From Verrucomicrobiia bacterium (lineage in GTDB: Bacteria > Verrucomicrobiota > Verrucomicrobiia > Palsa-1439): a DNA stretch of 64,000 bases. This document shows positions 58,896-64,000 of the stretch, in pieces (within the stretch, counting starts at the first letter, position 1; each line of letters opens with the position of its first letter). The notes beneath the pieces were generated by a model that searched no databases, had not been told where the DNA came from, and saw only the letters and a list, made by a program, of their open reading frames with translations. The stretch is taken from contig JAJVHY010000009.1 in assembly GCA_022072455.1 (NCBI GenBank), positions 1 to 64,000 on the forward strand. The letters run 5' to 3'. The translations under genes were made by a program, and so were the position numbers.

Positions 58896-59780
58896 TTAGT
58901 GTCCATGGCCAGCTTTCTTTCCGAGGGCGCTGGGACGTTGGCCGGTGTAACGTTTGAAGACGGTGGCGAAGTATTGCGATGACGTGAATCCGAGTCCAAA
59001 GGCGGTCGCCGTGACGGTTGTTTGGCCGTGCGACAGTTGCCGCTTGGCCTCTTCAATTTTGGCGCGGAGGACGTATTCGCCGGGGGGAAGGCCGGTCGCC
59101 TCTTTGAATTGCGTTTTGAATCGCGAGACCGACAGGCCGGTCTGTCTCGCGAGCATCGGAACGGACAGGGGAGCGGTCAGGTGTTCTTCAATATAAGCCA
59201 CGACATTCCGGAGCCGGTGGGTGACATCACCGCCGCTCCGCTGCCGCGCCGAGTCAATCAACTGAAAGAGGAAGGCGATGAGCCGATTTGTGAGGCGCGT
59301 TTTTCGCAGTGGCGACCAAGGGCGGTGATACGTCAGATAGATTTCATCACACAGATGCTTCAGTTCGTACGAACCGGGGAAGTGCTGGGGGCGAATTTGC
59401 CTCAGGGCGCGGACCAGCGGCCCGGCCTGATCGGGAGGCAAATCCAGGAAAGTCTCCGTCGGCGCGGGAATTCGCAGATGAAGCCAGTACAGGATGCCCT
59501 TCTCCTGTGGCGTTTCCGCCGTGCTGTAAACCTCGTTGGGAAATACGACCAGCACCTCGCCGCCCTGCAACAGATAGTCTTTCGCTCCCACGCGGTACAG
59601 TTGCCGGCCTTTCACGAGGTAGCAGATCAACAGGTCGTTGGGGTTCAGCCGGTGGGGGGCAATCATCGGCTGGGCGGTGTTGTTGTTGTACCGGCCAAAT
59701 AAGAGCAAATCAGGGATGCCGATCATGCCGCCAACGATGATGACTCGGGGACGGGTAAACAAATGCCGCTGCGTTCCCAT
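58896..59780 (-). CDS. AraC family transcriptional regulator
   Basis: 294 residues. The N-terminal cupin-like sensor holds YLVKGRQLYRVGAKDYLLQG and VLVVFPNEVYSTAETPQ. The C-terminal double helix-turn-helix reads PLSVPMLARQTGLSVSRFKTQF and TVTATAFGLGFTSSQYFATVFKRYTGQRP. Sensors of this type bind sugars. It lies upstream of the acetylesterase/URO-D genes on the same strand, separated by 147 bases without other genes, and probably controls them. Its start is leaderless by promoter position. Confidence 0.92.
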   Translation of the reverse strand: MGTQRHLFTRPRVIIVGGMIGIPDLLLFGRYNNNTAQPMIAPHRLNPNDLLICYLVKGRQLYRVGAKDYLLQGGEVLVVFPNEVYSTAETPQEKGILYWLHLRIPAPTETFLDLPPDQAGPLVRALRQIRPQHFPGSYELKHLCDEIYLTYHRPWSPLRKTRLTNRLIAFLFQLIDSARQRSGGDVTHRLRNVVAYIEEHLTAPLSVPMLARQTGLSVSRFKTQFKEATGLPPGEYVLRAKIEEAKRQLSHGQTTVTATAFGLGFTSSQYFATVFKRYTGQRPSALGKKAGHGH

Positions 59781-59787
59781 GTTTGAA

Positions 59788-59817
59788 ATTGTACTACGGT
59801 ACCAACTGGAAAGCCAA
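59788..59817 (-). promoter_or_regulatory. Leaderless promoter of the AraC gene
   Basis: Minus-strand TTGGCT (59812-59817), 18-base spacer, TACAAT (59788-59793), then 7 bases to the ATG at 59780. Confidence 0.5.
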
Positions 59818-59881
59818 ACCAAACGGCTGCGGGTAAAATGTTACACAAGCGGTTGGTCATCCATCGTGCCGAGGTGAGACT

Positions 59882-62446
59882 ATGCAAATTCATAACGTAA
59901 AGACGATGTGGGTGCTGTTGTTCAGGATTGGTGTCGGAGTCTTGTCGGTGTTGGCCCTGCCGGTGTGGGCGGAGGTCACGATTAACGCCACCACCTTCAC
60001 CGTCGGCGCAACCGCCGGTAACAACACCGTGAACACCAATTGGATCGGCTCGGCGTTCACCATCACGGGGCCGGTCTTGATCGGCACCGGTGCGGGGGCC
60101 GGCAATAACACTGTCACCGTCTCCAATTTTGTCATCACGGCCAATGCCGCCAGCCTCATCGGCAACGGGACGTCCAACAATCTCGTCACGGTTCTCACGA
60201 ACACGTCGTGGAATTTAGGCGCGAACACCCTCGCCATCGGCACCTCTGGCACTGGCAACGTTTTGACGATCAACGGAGGCACCGTCGCCAGCAGCGCCAG
60301 TCTGAATTTGTTTTCCGGTTCGACGACGAAGGGCAACAGTCTGATCATCACCAACGGCGGGTGGTTCATCACCACCGGCGCGCTCTTTCGCTACGCCCAT
60401 AGTTCGAGCTACAGCAATTCCATCACGGTGACGGGCGTTGGGTCCGTCTGGTCGAACAACGCGCAGACCTTCGACCAAGGCAGCCTCGGCGGGGACCGCA
60501 TCACAATCGCGAACGGTGGTTTGCTGGTGGCCGGCGGCTCCGAGTTTGATATTGGCTTTTTCACGCCCGACGAGAGGCTGACAATTACGGGCACCGGCTC
60601 AGTGGCCCGCATCGTCAACAATCTGATCGTCGGCCAAAACGCCGCCAGCAACGCCGTGGTCGTCGCCAACGGCGGGAAGCTGGTCAGCTCTTCCGTTTCA
60701 ATGGGCGGGGCTGCCGGCGGCGACTGGAACACATTGATGGTAACCGGCTCGGGTTCGGTGTTTTCCAACTTGGCCGGTGGCAGTACGACGGCTCTGCGTA
60801 TCGGGATTGCTTCGGGCCGAAGCAACAGCATGGTGGTCAGCCAAGGTGGCTTCGTCTATAACGACGGTGACCTTACCATCGGCAACAACAACGCTGCCTT
60901 CGGCAATGGCGTGATGGTGACGGGCAGTGGCTCAGTCTTGACCAATACTGGTAGTCTGATTGTGGGCAACTTTCTGACGGTGCCGACGTATAACTTCCTG
61001 ACCGTCTCGAATGGTGGTCGGGCATTTTTTGGGAATGCCTATGTGGGCGGCAGCGCGGCCAATGGCGCCGCGAACAGCCTGTTGACAGTGACCGGCACTG
61101 GGTCGGTTTTCCAAGTGGCTTCAGCCGGGGTTCTCCACCTCGGCGGTAATCTGGCGGCCGGCACCAACAACTCGGTGCTGGTCAACCATGGCGGCGTGTT
61201 GGCCGCCAATACGCTGACAATTCGGGCCGGCTCCACCGGTAACACAATCAGCAACGTTGGCGGCGTCTACCAGTTCAGCGTTGCGCCCACAGTCACGCCG
61301 GTCACCCCCGGCAACATCGCCATTACCGACGGCACCATCAGCTTTCGCGCGACCGCCGCCGGTAATGTGGCGACCAATGCCGCCAATCAGATCAACAACA
61401 TCCGGTTTGCCGGCGCCAACACGTTCATGCTGGATAACGCCTCCAACACCACCGCCGCCGTCAGCCAGACCTACCGGTTTGATGCGATTCCTGGTAATCC
61501 CTCCAACTACGTCAACCTCGTGTTGGTGAACGGCACCACCGCCTACGGCAACGCGAATGGCGCCAACATTACCATTGGCACCGGCGGCTTGATGTTGGTG
61601 TCCAACACGACGGCGACCATCAGCGGGTTGGTGACCAATCAAGGGACGTTGAATCTCGCCGGGGCGCGCGCCACATTCCAGAGTCGGGTCTACAACAACG
61701 GTACCAGTACGATGTTGAACAGTATCGGGACCTTCAACAGTGGCGTCATCAATGCCGGTCACTGGCTGACCGATCCGACGACGAATGTGTTCGCGGGTTT
61801 TGGCTACACGAACACCACCAGCGGCGTCATCAACATGGCCGCCGGCGATGTCTATGTATTCACAAACACCCAAGCTGGCACTCCCGCCAATTTCATCAAT
61901 GTTAGCACCAACCAGGTCGCGAACAATCTGCTCGACGGAAAAGTGCTGTTCAGTGGTGGCCTGGGGCTGACGCAAACAGTCGCTGTGGCCGGGCAAGATT
62001 TGGGACCAGCGACCGGCTCGGCGACGAACATCGCCTACATGACTTCGGCGCGAGCCGGCTTCGTGAATAACTTTGCATTGGGCACGTTGGAGATTTCCAA
62101 CTTCAGCACGGTGCGCGTGACCGACGCTTTCCTCAATATTGGCCCCAACGACTTTCAGATGGCGGGCTTGTATTTGGAGAATCTGTTTATGGGCACGGAT
62201 TCGCTATTGATTATTGACACTAATGTGCAAGTGTATTTTATTAATTCAAACAACTGGAGCTTGGCCAATATTCGCTTAGTCAACAATCAGTCCTCCTTGT
62301 TCGGCGGTGATCTGGGCAACTACGACAATACAATCAGCGGGCTGCACCAAGTCGTGGTAATTCCTGAACCGAGTGTTCTGCTGTTGTCCGTGGCCGGATT
62401 GATGATCATCAGCTTGGCCCGGCGGCGCACCCGGCAGTTGACATGA
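59882..62446 (+). CDS. Large PEP-CTERM beta-helix repeat protein
   Basis: 854 residues with a signal peptide (IGVGVLSVLALPVWA), a Gly/Asn/Thr-rich repetitive body and a PEP-CTERM tail (VVIPEPSVLLLSVAGL then ARRRTRQL). The body repeats a unit of about 50 residues with the core TVTGxGSVxxN and (I/V)xxNGGxL, seen at least five times between about residues 180 and 400, the pattern of autotransporter-like beta-helices. It is likely an extracellular fibre or matrix protein anchored through exosortase processing. A GAGGTGA Shine-Dalgarno sequence supports the ATG. The stop overlaps the pseudopilin gene. Confidence 0.88.
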   Translation: MQIHNVKTMWVLLFRIGVGVLSVLALPVWAEVTINATTFTVGATAGNNTVNTNWIGSAFTITGPVLIGTGAGAGNNTVTVSNFVITANAASLIGNGTSNNLVTVLTNTSWNLGANTLAIGTSGTGNVLTINGGTVASSASLNLFSGSTTKGNSLIITNGGWFITTGALFRYAHSSSYSNSITVTGVGSVWSNNAQTFDQGSLGGDRITIANGGLLVAGGSEFDIGFFTPDERLTITGTGSVARIVNNLIVGQNAASNAVVVANGGKLVSSSVSMGGAAGGDWNTLMVTGSGSVFSNLAGGSTTALRIGIASGRSNSMVVSQGGFVYNDGDLTIGNNNAAFGNGVMVTGSGSVLTNTGSLIVGNFLTVPTYNFLTVSNGGRAFFGNAYVGGSAANGAANSLLTVTGTGSVFQVASAGVLHLGGNLAAGTNNSVLVNHGGVLAANTLTIRAGSTGNTISNVGGVYQFSVAPTVTPVTPGNIAITDGTISFRATAAGNVATNAANQINNIRFAGANTFMLDNASNTTAAVSQTYRFDAIPGNPSNYVNLVLVNGTTAYGNANGANITIGTGGLMLVSNTTATISGLVTNQGTLNLAGARATFQSRVYNNGTSTMLNSIGTFNSGVINAGHWLTDPTTNVFAGFGYTNTTSGVINMAAGDVYVFTNTQAGTPANFINVSTNQVANNLLDGKVLFSGGLGLTQTVAVAGQDLGPATGSATNIAYMTSARAGFVNNFALGTLEISNFSTVRVTDAFLNIGPNDFQMAGLYLENLFMGTDSLLIIDTNVQVYFINSNNWSLANIRLVNNQSSLFGGDLGNYDNTISGLHQVVVIPEPSVLLLSVAGLMIISLARRRTRQLT

Positions 62447-63141
62447 TCAAGCAGTCACGAATTTATATACTGAATCCCGTGCACGGGCGCGGATTTACGC
62501 TCATTGAGTTGATGGCGGTGGTGCTGGTGATCTTGGTGTTGGCAGCAATTGCGTTTGGGGTGGGGCGTTATGTGAAGCAGCGCGTCGCGATCAGTGCTGC
62601 CCGAGCACAACTGGCCGCGTTGGAGGCGGCGCTGGAGAGCTACAAAAGCGATTGGGGATTTTATCCGCGGACAGGTCCGGAGCGAATCTCGTTCAATCAA
62701 GTCAGTGAAGGCTCGAACAATCTGGTGCTCTATCGGGCGGTGTCTGGAGATCGCGGGCCGACGCTCCCGGCAGGAAAACGGTACATGGCATTTCCGTCGG
62801 GCACGATTCGCACCAATATGCACCTACCGCTGACGATGGCGGGCACCAGCGGCTATCAACAGCTGGGCATTTTCGATCCGTGGGGGAAACTGTATAATTA
62901 CTATAATTCGCCCAACACGCCGTATGAAAACATTAAGACAAACGCGTATGCCGGGTATACACGTGGGGGACAAGTCAATGTCATCACTTACGACCTTTTT
63001 TCCTACGGACCAGACGGCGGCACTTTCGTTCCCGGTAATCCACCGTATGCCTATGATCATCCTTGGTATGGTTGGTACGAGACTTCGGCACTCTGGGGAA
63101 GAACCAACTCAGCCAATGATGATATTACCAACTGGAAATAG
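62443..63141 (+). CDS. Type II secretion-type pseudopilin (GspG-like)
   Basis: 232 residues. Prepilin signal HGRGFTLIELMAVVLVILVL: cleavage after Gly17, Phe18 at +1 and Glu22 at +5, then the hydrophobic helix. The globular part begins ALESYKSDWGFYPRTG, like GspG, but is longer, with a Tyr/Asn/Pro-rich C-terminal region (DPWGKLYNYYNSPN; SYGPDGGTF). The start overlaps the PEP-CTERM stop (ATGA), so the two are translationally coupled, suggesting a role in exporting or assembling the surface protein. Such GspG-like proteins are highly multiplied in Verrucomicrobiota/Lentisphaerota. Confidence 0.9.
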   Translation: MIKQSRIYILNPVHGRGFTLIELMAVVLVILVLAAIAFGVGRYVKQRVAISAARAQLAALEAALESYKSDWGFYPRTGPERISFNQVSEGSNNLVLYRAVSGDRGPTLPAGKRYMAFPSGTIRTNMHLPLTMAGTSGYQQLGIFDPWGKLYNYYNSPNTPYENIKTNAYAGYTRGGQVNVITYDLFSYGPDGGTFVPGNPPYAYDHPWYGWYETSALWGRTNSANDDITNWK

Positions 63142-63146
63142 GTCGG

Positions 63147-64000
63147 ATGGGTAAAAAATCGCACTTCAAGCAGGGCTTCACCTTGGTGGAATTATTGGTG
63201 GTGATCACGATTTTGGCGATTCTCGCCGCCTTGTTGTTGCCTGCGCTGACGACTGCCCGGGCCCGGGCCAAGACCGCGCAATGCGCCCACAACCAACAGC
63301 AGATTTCGGTGGGGATGTCGACTTTTCTTGGCGATCACAATGGCTTTTACCCTTACCAGTTCTCATTGCCGAAAGAGATCTTCGACCAAACCAACTCGGT
63401 CACGTTGCAGCCCTGTTCAAATGCCACGTACTGGTGGTCGCCTTATTATAATTGGTACTATCTCTTTGCTCCCTATATTGGGGGATTGGGCAAGGACAAG
63501 TACGGAAATGGTCCCTATACAACGGCCTTTTACAGGATCATGCGGTGCCCGGGAAACCCTTGGCCACTGGCGGACTACTATGATACCAACGCGTATTTCG
63601 GCGGGTCCTCATTGCCACCTTTCCCGCCAATCAGCCCCTCTTCGTATTCACTGAATAAACAATTGATCGCGATCAGTTGGGGGGTTCCGCAGACGGGCTA
63701 CGCCTGCGCCTTCCGCTGGGACAACGCCGGGGGGTGGTCAAAACGCACCAATATCAATGATATTCGAAACCCCGCGTCCGCGGCTCTCCTGTTGGAAAAT
63801 CCGTTGAATCCAAGAACCGTCAGCACCGGTCGGGTTGGGAGTCCTGCAAACAATCCGTGGCTCAGCGCTCCCGATTCTTGGATCCACAGCCAGCCCATGC
63901 CCTTTGTCGGTGGTGGCGGATTATACGCGGGCAGCGACGCCAGCATGGTCACGAATTGGTGTCAAGTGCCCGATGCGCGGTATATGTACCAATGGTTGCG
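63147..64000 (+). CDS. Prepilin-like protein of the DUF1559/H-X9-DG type (3' partial)
   Basis: 284 codons are present before the window ends; no stop is reached. The start ATG at 63147 is followed by MGKKSHFKQGFTLVELLVVI, cleaved after Gly10 with Glu15 at +5, then the helix ILAILAALLLPALTTARARA. The Cys-Ala/Asn-rich next segment (TAQCAHNQQQISVGMSTF) and the aromatic-rich globular domain (WWSPYYNWYYLFAPYIGG) resemble the large DUF1559-type prepilin proteins of Planctomycetota and Verrucomicrobiota. The final signature of that family would lie beyond the window. Coupled with the preceding pseudopilin by a 5-base gap. Confidence 0.85.
   Translation, partial: MGKKSHFKQGFTLVELLVVITILAILAALLLPALTTARARAKTAQCAHNQQQISVGMSTFLGDHNGFYPYQFSLPKEIFDQTNSVTLQPCSNATYWWSPYYNWYYLFAPYIGGLGKDKYGNGPYTTAFYRIMRCPGNPWPLADYYDTNAYFGGSSLPPFPPISPSSYSLNKQLIAISWGVPQTGYACAFRWDNAGGWSKRTNINDIRNPASAALLLENPLNPRTVSTGRVGSPANNPWLSAPDSWIHSQPMPFVGGGGLYAGSDASMVTNWCQVPDARYMYQWL

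Noticed and set aside
1-64000. CRISPR arrays, tRNA or rRNA genes, insertion sequences
   Set aside because: No regularly spaced repeats, no cloverleaf with TTCGA-type arm in intergenic gaps, and no transposase-like protein or terminal repeats were found; the intergenic gaps are short.

Overview
This 64 kb window is ordinary chromosomal DNA of a GC-rich, Gram-negative bacterium, most likely a member of the Verrucomicrobiota (Limisphaerales/Pedosphaera-like). Pointers are PEP-CTERM sorted surface proteins at both ends, proteins with a prepilin-type N-terminus (GFTLIEL/GFTLVEL), a PUR-alpha-type DUF3276 protein, two sialate O-acetylesterase-family proteins, an LpxH-like hydrolase, and a SCO/DUF420 oxidase-assembly pair. 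The assignment is inference. I see no rRNA, tRNA or CRISPR array. Coding density is very high; most operon genes overlap by 1-26 bases (ATGA/GTGA), and several convergent pairs overlap at their stops.

Layout. 1-2672: end of a PEP-CTERM protein, then an ABC-2 permease, SCO, DUF420 and a secreted beta-sandwich protein (cytochrome-oxidase assembly). 2641-11529 (minus): thirteen collinear genes: LpxH-like phosphatase, CheY-like receiver, CHAD protein, two thymidylate-kinase-like P-loop proteins, a coiled-coil protein, a ROK sugar kinase, Ppx/GppA, a detached copy of the Ppx HD-like domain, an ECF sigma/anti-sigma pair, a small secreted protein and YqeY. CHAD plus Ppx suggests polyphosphate biology. 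11649-13953: a secreted beta-propeller protein and a membrane protein. 13999-21279: an arsenic/metal island: arsC-arsM-arsR-ACR3 leftwards, arsR2-ArsP-type permease-two thioredoxins-CcdA rightwards, then chrA. 21442-23182: padR-Cys-rich-methyltransferase-doxX.

23341-25061 is a two-component system divergent from a type III polyketide operon (25171-29419): YceI-like lipocalin, type III PKS, a fused ICMT-type methyltransferase/FAD monooxygenase, and a class I methyltransferase. This resembles the alkylresorcinol/quinone srsABC pathway, with SrsB and SrsC joined in one protein. 29416-39071 is a polyamine uptake and catabolism locus (FAD amine oxidase, aminotransferase, PotF/I/H/G-type transporter). 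It is interrupted at 31.0-33.6 kb by a small, less GC-rich accessory island with a toxin-antitoxin pair, a zinc-ribbon membrane protein and an EVE-DUF3883 protein that is probably a modified-DNA defence nuclease.

39623-47538: pgk-tpiA-secG directly followed by a five-gene peptide ABC transporter. 47535-50869 (minus): polyprenyl synthase, ECF sigma, anti-sigma and an HtrA-like protein that has lost the catalytic His and Ser. 50945-54580: HEAT-repeat protein, DUF3276 protein, and a saccharopine-dehydrogenase/aldehyde-dehydrogenase pair. 54656-59780: two paralogous sialate O-acetylesterase-family proteins enclosing a uroporphyrinogen-decarboxylase-family gene, with an AraC regulator. 59882-64000: a large beta-helix PEP-CTERM protein followed by two pseudopilin-like proteins, the last cut by the window edge.

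A recurring signal is a set of candidate promoters whose -10 box lies only 6-7 bases before the start codon (arsC, YceI, antitoxin, STAS-like, saccharopine dehydrogenase, AraC and others), with no Shine-Dalgarno sequence. This suggests leaderless mRNAs for many first genes. The most promising novelties are the CHAD/kinase-pair operon, the SrsB-SrsC fusion operon with YceI, the inactive HtrA beside a sigma/anti-sigma pair, the EVE-DUF3883 protein, and the leaderless promoters.
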